Assembly (NCBI GenBank): GCA_022701925.1
Contig: JAKONM010000242.1
Coordinates: 1-15,386 of the forward strand
DNA from: Microbacteriaceae bacterium
Lineage (GTDB): Bacteria; Actinomycetota; Actinomycetes; Actinomycetales; Microbacteriaceae
Reading direction: 5' to 3'
DNA: 15,386 nt
A model generated the notes under the pieces. The model was not told the origin of the DNA. It saw only the letters and a program-made list of their open reading frames with translations, and ran no database searches. Shown here piece by piece: positions 7,035 through 12,769 of the stretch; positions within the stretch are counted from its first letter, which is position 1, and each line of letters opens with the position of its first letter. The translations under genes were made by a program, and so were the position numbers.

Positions 7035-7050
7035 TCGAACGCGTGTTCGC
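7035..7050. promoter_or_regulatory. SOS box (LexA operator) upstream of the DUF222/HNH gene
   Basis: TCGAAC, GCGT and GTTCG at 7035-7049 match the Gram-positive LexA consensus CGAAC-RNRY-GTTCG at every position; the mycobacterial form TCGAAC-N4-GTTCGA is missed only at its last base. It ends 36 bp upstream of GTG 6999, a normal place for a LexA operator. LexA control of 13E12-repeat genes is known from Mycobacterium tuberculosis, so the pairing is meaningful. Binding here is inferred. Confidence 0.8.
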
Positions 7051-7060
7051 CCGTTGCGGG

Positions 7061-7072
7061 GCGTCCGGACGC
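7061..7072. terminator. Perfect 12-bp palindrome after the ClgR-like gene
   Basis: GCGTCCGGACGC is a perfect palindrome about 50 bp past the stop of the reverse-strand regulator and before the SOS box. It may end transcription of the regulator, but it has too short a loop to be a good hairpin. Confidence 0.25.
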
Positions 7073-7124
7073 GATCAGTCCAGCCGTTCAGAAGGAGCGG
7101 GGGCCAGGGCTGCGCGACGCGCAG

Positions 7125-7439
7125 TCAGGCTGCCAGCGCCACCGCGCTGCGGGTCACGGCCTGCGCGCCCTGCAGGCGCTCGGCGACCCCGGTCGTCAGC
7201 TCCAGCAGGCTGAGGTCCAGCGCCGCGGCCACGGCGCCGATGACCTCGCTGGAGGCCTCCTTCACGCCGCGCTCCACCTCCGACAGGTACTGCGTCGACA
7301 CGCTGGCCCGGCGGGCGACCTGGCCCAGCGTCTCGCCGCGCTGCCGGCGCTCGGCGCGCAGCTGCTCGCCCAGCACGTCCCGCCACAGGGGCGCGGCGGG
7401 CGAGGGGGTGGCGGGGCGGTCCTCGGTGGGAGCGGTCAT
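7125..7439 (-). CDS. ClgR/PopR-like XRE-family regulator with LAA C-terminus
   Basis: A 104-residue DNA-binding protein. Residues 20-81 (WRDVLGEQLRAERRQRGETL, then VSTQYLSEVERGVKEASSEV and AALDLSLLEL) match the Cro/C1 helix-turn-helix of actinobacterial ClgR and PopR, activators of clp protease genes. The chain ends SAVALAA. In Streptomyces, PopR and ClgR are degraded by ClpP through C-terminal alanines, and LAA is the ssrA-type signal, so this protein is probably a short-lived Clp substrate. It could be a paralogue with other targets. A TAGCGT hexamer lies exactly 6 nt before ATG 7439, so the mRNA is likely leaderless and the gene independent of the hydrolase 48 bp upstream. Confidence 0.88.
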   Translation of the reverse strand: MTAPTEDRPATPSPAAPLWRDVLGEQLRAERRQRGETLGQVARRASVSTQYLSEVERGVKEASSEVIGAVAAALDLSLLELTTGVAERLQGAQAVTRSAVALAA

Positions 7440-7445
7440 CCCGCG

Positions 7446-7451
7446 ACGCTA
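7446..7451 (-). promoter_or_regulatory. Leaderless -10 of the ClgR-like gene
   Basis: The reverse strand reads TAGCGT, a TANNNT match ending 6 nt before ATG 7439. No Shine-Dalgarno sequence precedes this start, which supports leaderless translation. Confidence 0.55.
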
Positions 7452-7480
7452 CGGGTCCGCAGTCGCTGCGCGCCCGATCG

Positions 7481-7495
7481 TCTGCTCTCAGCAGA
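7481..7495 (-). terminator. Hairpin over the end of the hydrolase gene
   Basis: TCTGCT and AGCAGA, perfect 6-bp arms around CTC, overlap the stop codon of the hydrolase at 7488. It may act as a weak terminator between the hydrolase and the regulator. Confidence 0.35.
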
Positions 7496-8207
7496 ACCGC
7501 TCAGCAGCGAGCACCTCGACCAACCGGTCGGCGACCAGGTCGGGCCGCGACAGGAAGGGGTGGTGGCCGGTCGGCAGGTCGAACGAACGGGTCGCCCGCG
7601 CGGCGTGGAAGCGCTGCAGATCGACGGAGGTGCTGGCGTCCTCGGTGCAGACCAGGTAGGTGGAGTCCCGCTCCTGCCACGCCGCGCGGGTGAGCGGGGT
7701 GGCGAAGGCCGCCAGCCCCTGCGAGGTCACCCGCTCCCATGCCGCAGCGCGCATGTGCTCGTCGGGCACGTCCTGCAGGAAGCGCTCGGCGAACGTCGAG
7801 GGGGTCAGCCCCGTCAGGTGCCCCGTGCCGTCGTCCGCGGGCGCGACCGTCACCGGGTCCTGCTCGCCGGCCAGCAGCTCGCCCTGCGCCTGACCCGCAT
7901 CCGGCAGGTACGAGCTGATCAGCACCAGGCGGCGGGCGGCCGGGTGGTCCGCGCCCTCAGCGATCACCGTGCCGCCGTAGGAGTGCCCGACCACCACCGC
8001 GTCGTCGACCCGGTCCAGCGCCGCGGTGAGCGCCGCGGCGTCCTCGGCCAGCCCGGCACCACCGGGCAGCGCGCCCTCGCCGCACGACGGCAGCTCGATC
8101 GCGCGGCTCACGACGCCGGTGCGCTGCTCGATCAGGTCTCCCGCCCGACGCCACCACCAAGCGCCGTCCCGCACCAGCGCGCCGTGCACGAACAGGATCT
8201 CGGTCAT
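7488..8207 (-). CDS. Alpha/beta hydrolase fold protein
   Basis: A 239-residue soluble hydrolase of the type related to plant hydroxynitrile lyases and methyl esterases (AB hydrolase 6). The oxyanion region is FVHGA at residues 6-10, the nucleophile Ser76 lies in VVGHSYGG, the acid is probably Asp190 in CTEDAST, and the base is His215 in TGHHPFLSRP. The full triad is present, so it should be active, most likely as an esterase of a small ester; the substrate is unknown. ATG 8207 has GAGGAGGGG just upstream and a candidate -10, TACGGT, at 8248-8253. The GAGGAG can pair with CTCCTC just before it. It precedes the ClgR-like gene on the same strand. Confidence 0.92.
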   Translation of the reverse strand: MTEILFVHGALVRDGAWWWRRAGDLIEQRTGVVSRAIELPSCGEGALPGGAGLAEDAAALTAALDRVDDAVVVGHSYGGTVIAEGADHPAARRLVLISSYLPDAGQAQGELLAGEQDPVTVAPADDGTGHLTGLTPSTFAERFLQDVPDEHMRAAAWERVTSQGLAAFATPLTRAAWQERDSTYLVCTEDASTSVDLQRFHAARATRSFDLPTGHHPFLSRPDLVADRLVEVLAAERFC

Positions 8208-8213
8208 GGTCCC

Positions 8214-8228
8214 CTCCTCCGCGAGGAG
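8214..8228 (-). promoter_or_regulatory. Hairpin sequestering the hydrolase ribosome binding site
   Basis: In the reverse-strand mRNA, CTCCTC (8228-8223) and GAGGAG (8219-8214) form a perfect 6-bp stem with loop GCG. GAGGAG is the Shine-Dalgarno sequence of the hydrolase, 6 nt before its ATG, so the fold would hide it. Control of translation is inferred from pairing only. Confidence 0.45.
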
Positions 8229-8247
8229 CCCGTGCCCCGCACCGCCG

Positions 8248-8253
8248 ACCGTA
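8248..8253 (-). promoter_or_regulatory. Candidate -10 of the hydrolase gene
   Basis: The reverse strand reads TACGGT, a TANNNT match, giving a leader of about 34 nt that contains the hairpin and ribosome binding site. No -35 was recognised. Confidence 0.4.
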
Positions 8254-8339
8254 GGCGCCGGTGCCGCATCCGAGTGCGCGCTGCTGCCGAGGGCGGACGA
8301 CGCATCGTGGAAGCTCCTCCAGACCGCCGCGCGTCGGCG

Positions 8340-8666
8340 TCAGACCTCGCCGTCGAGCAGGACGGCCAGGGCGCGCAGGTCGTCCTCGCCGCGGAAGAAC
8401 GCGCCCCGCGCCGCACGCCGCGGGTGCCACTCCGCCACCACCATGCTGCTCGTCGCGTCCAGCCGCACGAAGCGCAGGTGCAGGCGCCCGCCCCAGGTGG
8501 TGCGGTTGAAGCGCGCCGCCAGGTCGGCGTGCGCCTCATCGGCGCGCAGCAGCGTGAACCTGCGGTCGGCCGCGACCCGCTCGCGCAGCCGTTCGAGCAG
8601 CGCGGCCGGCGCCAGGGGCACCCGGAAGTCGGCGCGGCTGCGGCCCCCGGCCGTCTCGATGTCCAC
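8340..8666 (-). CDS. Hypothetical protein, 108 residues
   Basis: I do not recognise a family. The protein is basic to neutral and soluble, with no signal peptide or membrane helix. It has an amphipathic middle (PLAPAALLERLRERVAADRR), then RFNRTTWGGRLHLRFVRLD and VAEWHPRRAARGAFFRGEDD, a pattern suggesting alternating strands and a final helix. Third positions are almost all G or C. The start is GTG 8666; no Shine-Dalgarno sequence is seen, but CACACT lies 6 nt upstream, one base from TANNNT. It lies 132 bp upstream of the hydrolase on the same strand and is divergent from the kinase. Confidence 0.72.
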   Translation of the reverse strand: MDIETAGGRSRADFRVPLAPAALLERLRERVAADRRFTLLRADEAHADLAARFNRTTWGGRLHLRFVRLDATSSMVVAEWHPRRAARGAFFRGEDDLRALAVLLDGEV

Positions 8667-8751
8667 CCCCGCAGTGTGGGGGGCGGCGCCTCCATGAACG
8701 GTTCCGCGGCCTGCGGAGTCGTCGCCGCGCGACGCGGATGTTCCGCCGCGA

Positions 8752-8757
8752 TATATT
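8752..8757 (+). promoter_or_regulatory. Leaderless -10 of the kinase gene
   Basis: TATATT, a very AT-rich hexamer in this DNA, ends 7 nt before ATG 8765. It makes this ATG a better start than the in-frame ATG at 8738, which lies upstream of the hexamer. Confidence 0.6.
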
Positions 8758-8764
8758 CCCCGCG

Positions 8765-10195
8765 ATGGATCTGTTCGGCCGCGGTCTCAGCGCGCGGCTC
8801 GCCCGCGAGGCGGAATCGACGGCGACGGCCCCGGGCGGCCGCCGCTCCCGCCTGCTCGGCCGGGCGGAGGACCAGGTCCTGGTCGACGGCCGCTACCGCA
8901 TCGGGCAGTCCCTCGGCAGCGGCGGCGAGGCCAGCGTGCACCTGGCGCGGGACGTGGTGCTGCACCGCGACGTCGCGGTGAAGCTGTTCCACCCGTCGGT
9001 CGACGCGGACGACGCCCGGCTGCGCCGGCTCGAGGCGCGGGTCGTCGCCGGGCTGAACCACTACGCGCTGACCACGCTGCTGGACGCGGGGGTCGACCGC
9101 CGTGCGGACGGCTCGCACCAGGTCTACCTGGTGATGGAGCACGTGTCGGGCGAGTCGCTGAAGGAGCGGCTGCGCCGCGGCCCGATGGAGGTCAGCGAGG
9201 CCTGCTGGCTGGGCTTCGACCTGGCCGAGGGCCTGGCCTACATGCACCAGGCCGGCTTCCTGCACCGCGACGTGAAGCCGTCGAACATCCTGATCTCCGA
9301 CCAGCGCAGCGTGCGCCCGGTCGTGGCGAAGCTGACCGACTTCGGCATCACCGCGCGGGTCGGCGAGCCGGACCTCAGCGACTTCACCGTCGGCACCGCG
9401 GCCTACCTGAGCCCCGAGCAGGTGGAGGGGAACGACGCGCGTCCGGAGTCGGACGTCTACTCCCTGGCCCTGGTGCTGCTGGAGGCGATGACCGGCGAGC
9501 CCGAGTTCACGGGGACGATCGAGCAGGCCGCCTTCGCCCGGCTGACGCGCGATCCGCGGGTGCCCGCGGCCCTGCCGCCCCGCCTGGCGGCGGTGCTGAT
9601 GGGCATGACGCAGCGCGAACCCTCCCGCCGGCTGGACCTGCACACGGTCGCGGTCGAGCTGCAGCAGGTGCTGGTGGACGACCTCGTGCGGCGCCGCGGC
9701 GTGGAGAGCGGCGTCGTGCCGGAGGACGCGGCCGCCTCGAGCGGCCCCCCGACGTCGGCCCTCCAGGTGGTGCCCGGGCAGTTCGATCGGATGCTCCGGC
9801 TGGTGTCGACGGTGCTCGGCGTCCCGCGCGTCGTGCTGATGCTGCATGGCGAGCACGGTGCGGCGCCCGCGGCCCAGCTCGGCTGGTCGTCGCTGCCCCG
9901 GGCCGACCAGGTCGCGCCGCTGCTGGAAGCGCACCGCGGCGGCGCGGCCGCCTTCCAGCAGGCCGCCTCCGGCGACCAGGGGCTGCCGGAGGGACAGGAC
10001 TCGCTGCGGTCTGCAGCGGGGGCGCCCGTGCGCGACGCCGCCGGCCGGCTCCTGGGCTGCCTCGTGGTGCTCGACGAGCAGCCGCGCACCTTCACGGTGG
10101 TGGAGACGGCGGCACTGGCGGGCTTCGCCGACCTGGTCGCTCAGGACGTCGAGTTCCGCGCCGCGGTCCGTCGCGCCCTCTTCCCGGCGGGCTGA
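8765..10195 (+). CDS. Soluble Ser/Thr protein kinase with C-terminal GAF-like domain
   Basis: A 476-residue Hanks-type kinase without a membrane helix. All catalytic marks are present: glycine loop LGSGGEASV at 50-58, Lys73 in VAVK, a likely helix-C Glu90, HRDVKPSN at 167-174, DFG at 192-194, SPEQ at 216-219 and Asp230 in SDVYSL. It should be active. From about 336 to 470 the sequence (FDRMLRLVSTVLGVPRVVLM, then GAPVRDAAGRLLGCLVVLDE) resembles a GAF sensor domain. The usual actinobacterial layout has a transmembrane segment and PASTA or other extracellular repeats, so this is a cytosolic, probably ligand-sensing kinase. Ligand and substrates are unknown. The mRNA is probably leaderless. Neighbours do not reveal a partner. 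Confidence 0.93.
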   Translation: MDLFGRGLSARLAREAESTATAPGGRRSRLLGRAEDQVLVDGRYRIGQSLGSGGEASVHLARDVVLHRDVAVKLFHPSVDADDARLRRLEARVVAGLNHYALTTLLDAGVDRRADGSHQVYLVMEHVSGESLKERLRRGPMEVSEACWLGFDLAEGLAYMHQAGFLHRDVKPSNILISDQRSVRPVVAKLTDFGITARVGEPDLSDFTVGTAAYLSPEQVEGNDARPESDVYSLALVLLEAMTGEPEFTGTIEQAAFARLTRDPRVPAALPPRLAAVLMGMTQREPSRRLDLHTVAVELQQVLVDDLVRRRGVESGVVPEDAAASSGPPTSALQVVPGQFDRMLRLVSTVLGVPRVVLMLHGEHGAAPAAQLGWSSLPRADQVAPLLEAHRGGAAAFQQAASGDQGLPEGQDSLRSAAGAPVRDAAGRLLGCLVVLDEQPRTFTVVETAALAGFADLVAQDVEFRAAVRRALFPAG

Positions 10196-10231
10196 GCCCC
10201 TCGACCGCGCGGATCGCGGCCGTGGATCCGG

Positions 10232-10259
10232 CTCCGCCGTGCCCGTCGAGTCGGCGGAG
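10232..10259 (+). terminator. Hairpin after the kinase gene
   Basis: CTCCGCC 10232-10238 and GGCGGAG 10253-10259 are perfect 7-bp arms around a 14-nt loop, 36 bp past the kinase stop. A smaller hairpin, CCGCG with CGCGG, lies at 10205-10219. Without a T tract, function as a terminator is inferred. Confidence 0.45.
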
Positions 10260-10285
10260 TGTCCCGACGTGCAGCGGATGCACCG

Positions 10286-10313
10286 CCGACAGCGCACCCG
10301 ATCCCCCTAGGTT
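10286..10313 (+). promoter_or_regulatory. Leaderless promoter of the SGNH-like gene
   Basis: TAGGTT at 10308-10313 ends 6 nt before ATG 10320. CCGACA at 10286-10291, with 16 bp between, matches TTGACA at four of six bases. This is the best-formed promoter in the window. No Shine-Dalgarno sequence precedes the ATG. Confidence 0.6.
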
Positions 10314-10319
10314 CGAGTC

Positions 10320-11072
10320 ATGGGTGGCCGGAACCTGCTCGCCGACGCGACGGCGCTCGGGATCGCGGCGGCCCGTCGCCTGGGCCTGTCCACCAGGGCC
10401 GACCGGCAGGAGCGGCTGCACTGCGAGCGGCGGCTGCCGGCGCCCCGCGCCGTCGAGCCCGTCGAGGGGGTCCTGCCCGTCCGGGTGCTGCTGCTCGGGA
10501 ACGGGCCGGCGGAGAGCCCGGGCCTGCACGACGGGGAGGCGGATTTCGCGCAGTGCCTCTCCGACGCGCTCGCCGACCGTCTCGGCCGGCCCGTCCGGGT
10601 GACCACGGTGCTGGGCGGCGACTGGGACCTCGACCTGCTGGCCGCCCGGTTGCGCGCCGAGCAGCTGCACTGGCACGACGCACTGGTGGTCACCGCCGCC
10701 TACCGTCCGGGGCTCGCGGAGATCCCGATCGCGCGCTGGCGCGACTACGCGCAGCGGCTGCGGACGACGCTCACCGACGCGGCGGGGCCGGACACGGCCA
10801 TCCGTGTCCTCTCGCTGCCCTGGCGCAGTGCGGTGCGCGACGCGCCGCACCAGTGGGGCGGAGCCTTCGGCTGCAGGGTCGTCGCCATGGCCGAGACCGC
10901 GGAGGCGACCCTGCGCGGCCAGGGCCACGCGGTGCCGCTGCGCCTCGCCGACCCGGTCGGGGCGTCGGAGTGGGTCGGGCCGTCGTTCTCGCAGACGACG
11001 TACCGCCGGTGGGCGGAGCAGGTGGCGGCGGACCTGGCGCCCGTGCTGCTGACCGGAGCCGCAGCCGACTGA
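10320..11072 (+). CDS. Degenerate SGNH/GDSL-hydrolase-like protein
   Basis: A 250-residue cytosolic protein whose layout recalls SGNH hydrolases: an N-terminal strand VRVLLLGNGPAES at 54-65 where GDS would be, a strand DALVVTAAYRP at 120-130 where GxND would be, and a C-terminal FSQTTYRRWAEQVAADL at 223-239 where the D-x-x-H block and final helix lie. At each position the catalytic Ser, Asn and His/Asp are absent, so it may be a non-catalytic relative. The family assignment is only moderately sure. The start is ATG 10320, supported by a leaderless promoter. It follows the kinase with 124 bp that hold hairpins, so it is probably transcribed on its own. Confidence 0.7.
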   Translation: MGGRNLLADATALGIAAARRLGLSTRADRQERLHCERRLPAPRAVEPVEGVLPVRVLLLGNGPAESPGLHDGEADFAQCLSDALADRLGRPVRVTTVLGGDWDLDLLAARLRAEQLHWHDALVVTAAYRPGLAEIPIARWRDYAQRLRTTLTDAAGPDTAIRVLSLPWRSAVRDAPHQWGGAFGCRVVAMAETAEATLRGQGHAVPLRLADPVGASEWVGPSFSQTTYRRWAEQVAADLAPVLLTGAAAD

Positions 11073-11089
11073 CGGCCGCGGGGGCTTGG

Positions 11090-11260
11090 ATGTCCGCCAT
11101 GGAACCCGACGAGGCCCGGCGCGACCAGCTGACGACCGCCCCTGCCGCGACCGAGGAGGACGCCGCTCCTCGGGTCGAGACCGACCGCAGCGAGCCCGGC
11201 GTGCGGCGCATCACGGTGCGTGACGACGCCGCGGTGCGGCCCGGCGGCGGCTCCGACTGA
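11090..11260 (+). CDS. Small acidic, probably disordered protein, 56 residues
   Basis: It starts MSAMEPDEARRDQL, followed by an Ala, Glu, Asp and Thr-rich stretch and an end VRDDAAVRPGGGSD. There is no membrane helix, signal or known domain. The start is ATG 11090; ATG 11099 is in frame as well. Only a G-rich stretch precedes it. It lies 17 bp after the SGNH-like gene on the same strand, so the two are probably one transcript ending at the hairpin just after the stop. Function is not known. Confidence 0.55.
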   Translation: MSAMEPDEARRDQLTTAPAATEEDAAPRVETDRSEPGVRRITVRDDAAVRPGGGSD

Positions 11261-11263
11261 TCC

Positions 11264-11283
11264 GACGCCGGGCCTGCGGCGTC
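11264..11283. terminator. Bidirectional hairpin between convergent genes
   Basis: GACGCCG and CGGCGTC form a perfect 7-bp stem around GGCCTG. It begins 4 bp after the stop of the 56-residue ORF and overlaps the stop of the lipid kinase on the other strand, so it can serve both. Confidence 0.55.
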
Positions 11284-12262
11284 AGGCCCGGGCGACCCGG
11301 ACGGTCAGCGCGCCCTCCTGCACCGAGATCTTGAACCCGGTCGCCTCGCCGATGCCGTCGCCGTCCAGCTCCAGCTGCTCGGGACGGGAGAAGGAGACGC
11401 GCACCCGCTTGCCGGTCGCGGTGTTCACCGTCCGCACCTCCCGCGATGCGAACCGCTTCAGCCCCGGGATGCGGCCCACGACGCCGTTCTCCCACAGCAC
11501 CTTGCCGAAGATCTGGATCCACCCGAGGAGCCGGCCGGGCTTCAGGAACAGCAGGTCCAGGACGCCGTCGTCGATCTGCGCCTCCGGCAGCAGCAGGATC
11601 CTCCCCGGCAGCGACCCGCAGTTCGCGACGATCAGCGTGTGCGCCGTGACACGGGTCGGCGAGCCCCCGTCGACGCGGAAGTTCAGGTGCAGCCGGCTGC
11701 GGTCCCGCAGCACCCGTGCGATGGCCTGCACGTAGGCCAGGATCCCGGCCTTCTTCTTCAGGTCCTCGTCGGTCGCCTCGATCATCTTCGCGTCGAGCCC
11801 CGCGCCGGCCATCACGACGAAGGTGTGGCGGTCGACGGAGGAGTCCTCTCGGCGCACGTCGATCACGCCCACGTCGATCACGCGGTCCTGCCCGGAGAAG
11901 GCCACGTCGATCGCCGGGCCGACGGCGTTCAGCGGCAGGCTCAGGTTGCGCGCCAGCAGGTTGCCGGTGCCCGCGGGCAGGATCGCGAAGGTCGCGTCGG
12001 ATCCGGCGACCACCTCGGCGACCGCCCGCACGGTGCCGTCGCCCCCGGCCGCCAGCACCAGGTCGGCGCCCGCGTCCAGCGCCTCCCGCGCGGCGCCCTG
12101 GCCGACGTCGTCCTCGCTCGTCTCGAACCACAGGGTCGTGCCCCGACCCGCCGCCGACTCGGCGCGGGCGACCTCGGCCCTCACCTGCTCCAGGTCGATC
12201 TTGACGGGGTTGTAGACGACGGCCGCGACCGCGCCTGACTGGGTGGACTCGTTCGACGGCAC
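11282..12262 (-). CDS. Diacylglycerol kinase family lipid kinase (YegS/Rv2252/BmrU type)
   Basis: ATP-dependent lipid kinase, 326 residues, that phosphorylates diacylglycerol or a related lipid at the inner face of the membrane. GGDGTVRAV at residues 73-81 is the nucleotide-binding signature and GTGNLLARN at 98-106 the second conserved block; GAGLDAKM and the DGVLDLLFL region belong to the C-terminal half of the fold. The frame is open upstream to 12517, but that part is an Arg/Pro-rich shadow. GTG 12262 has GAGGAG just upstream with a 5-nt spacer, which decides the start. No partner gene is adjacent. Lipid specificity cannot be told. Confidence 0.95.
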   Translation of the reverse strand: MPSNESTQSGAVAAVVYNPVKIDLEQVRAEVARAESAAGRGTTLWFETSEDDVGQGAAREALDAGADLVLAAGGDGTVRAVAEVVAGSDATFAILPAGTGNLLARNLSLPLNAVGPAIDVAFSGQDRVIDVGVIDVRREDSSVDRHTFVVMAGAGLDAKMIEATDEDLKKKAGILAYVQAIARVLRDRSRLHLNFRVDGGSPTRVTAHTLIVANCGSLPGRILLLPEAQIDDGVLDLLFLKPGRLLGWIQIFGKVLWENGVVGRIPGLKRFASREVRTVNTATGKRVRVSFSRPEQLELDGDGIGEATGFKISVQEGALTVRVARA

Positions 12263-12390
12263 AGGGGCTCCTCTTCGGACAGGACGGGACGGGACTTCAA
12301 CGGGACGGGAGGAGCAGTCGGGGGGCGCCGGGCTGCGCTCCGGCGGAGCACGCTCGGCACCGCGACCTGGAAGGAGGATCGACCGCGTCA

Positions 12391-12414
12391 GTCGCCGGCC
12401 TCGAGGCCGGCGAC
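12391..12414. terminator. Perfect 24-bp palindrome
   Basis: The two halves are exact reverse complements: GTCGCCGGCC, TCGA, GGCCGGCGAC. As RNA it gives a 10-bp stem with a 4-nt loop on either strand. It lies about 130 bp upstream of the lipid kinase. A terminator insulating the micro-gene cluster, or a protein-binding palindrome, are both possible. Confidence 0.5.
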
Positions 12415-12484
12415 CGGGTCGGCGGTCGTGAAGGCGGGCTGTCTGCGGTCGCCCTCTCGCCCGCGCGCGTCCGTCATGCCGCCA

Positions 12485-12552
12485 CTGAAGCAGGACTGCG
12501 CCGTCCGCAGACGGCATCGGGCCCGTCTCCCACCGGTCACCCGGTGCTTCAG
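12485..12552. ncRNA. Possible three-way-junction RNA element
   Basis: Three perfect 6-bp helices nest: closing helix CTGAAG 12485-12490 with CTTCAG 12547-12552; hairpin GCCGTC, CGCA, GACGGC at 12500-12515; hairpin CACCGG, TCAC, CCGGTG at 12531-12546. The last hairpin directly abuts the closing helix and could stack on it. The strand is undecided since the pairs work on both. It matches no riboswitch consensus that I know. Expression is not shown. Confidence 0.3.
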
Positions 12553-12557
12553 CAGCC

Positions 12558-12573
12558 TCCCCGCAGGCGGGGG
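12558..12573 (-). terminator. Terminator hairpin of the 61-residue gene
   Basis: CCCCG and CGGGG around CAGG, with an outer T-G pair, lie 4 nt past the stop of the reverse-strand gene at 12578. The closeness to the stop supports a terminator. Confidence 0.5.
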
Positions 12574-12577
12574 CGCG

Positions 12578-12763
12578 TCAGCGCAGCGGCGCGCGGCCGC
12601 CGGGGCTGCCGAGCAGGATCCCGGCGACCACCATCGTCGACAGCAGGGCGACGCAGGCCAGCGGGCGCTCGAGGGCCGGGCCCAGCTGTCGGCGCGGGCG
12701 GGCGTAGCCGGTGAAAGGCGTGCGCAGCGTCGCGGTGAGCAGCTGCAGGTCCCGGATCGGCAT
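12578..12763 (-). CDS. Small single-pass membrane protein, 61 residues
   Basis: Unrecognised. The first half is basic (LRTPFTGYARPRRQLGPALE) and the second holds one hydrophobic stretch, ACVALLSTMVVAGILLG, followed by a short polar end, so it probably crosses the membrane once. Third codon positions are almost all G or C. The start ATG 12763 lacks a Shine-Dalgarno sequence but has TACACT exactly 6 nt upstream, so the mRNA is likely leaderless. Upstream of that hexamer lie two tandem 11-bp repeats. It is followed by its own hairpin and appears monocistronic. Confidence 0.65.
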   Translation of the reverse strand: MPIRDLQLLTATLRTPFTGYARPRRQLGPALERPLACVALLSTMVVAGILLGSPGGRAPLR

Positions 12764-12769
12764 CGCAGC

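Larger units (their letters stand above)
12263..12577. other. Gene-free stretch of 315 bp rich in hairpins
   Basis: No credible gene is seen on either strand. It holds repeated CGGGA units at about 12284-12310 in the kinase leader, an AAGGAGG at 12371-12377 that has no start codon after it, the perfect palindrome at 12391-12414, a possible three-way-junction fold at 12485-12552 and a terminator hairpin at 12558-12573. Confidence 0.6.

Noticed and set aside
5530..7659. Very long forward-strand open frame across the DUF222/HNH gene
   Set aside because: It is a Gly/Arg/Val-rich shadow of the reverse-strand gene, which has clear domains and a ribosome binding site.
8738..8764. In-frame upstream ATG of the kinase
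   Set aside because: It lies upstream of the TATATT -10 and adds nine residues outside the kinase domain; ATG 8765 fits a leaderless transcript.
10311..10320. GTTCGAGTCA, which recalls a tRNA T-loop
   Set aside because: There is no acceptor, anticodon or D arm around it, and it overlaps the promoter and start of the SGNH-like gene.
12371..12377. Perfect ribosome binding site AAGGAGG on the forward strand
   Set aside because: No start codon follows at a usable distance and no codon-biased frame begins there.
12263..12517. Upstream extension of the lipid kinase frame by 85 residues
   Set aside because: It is rich in Arg, Pro and Gly without family similarity, and GTG 12262 has a well-placed GAGGAG.
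12485..12552. Assignment of the paired element to a known riboswitch such as cobalamin or glycine
   Set aside because: Only short pieces resemble the conserved cores; the required boxes and their order are missing.
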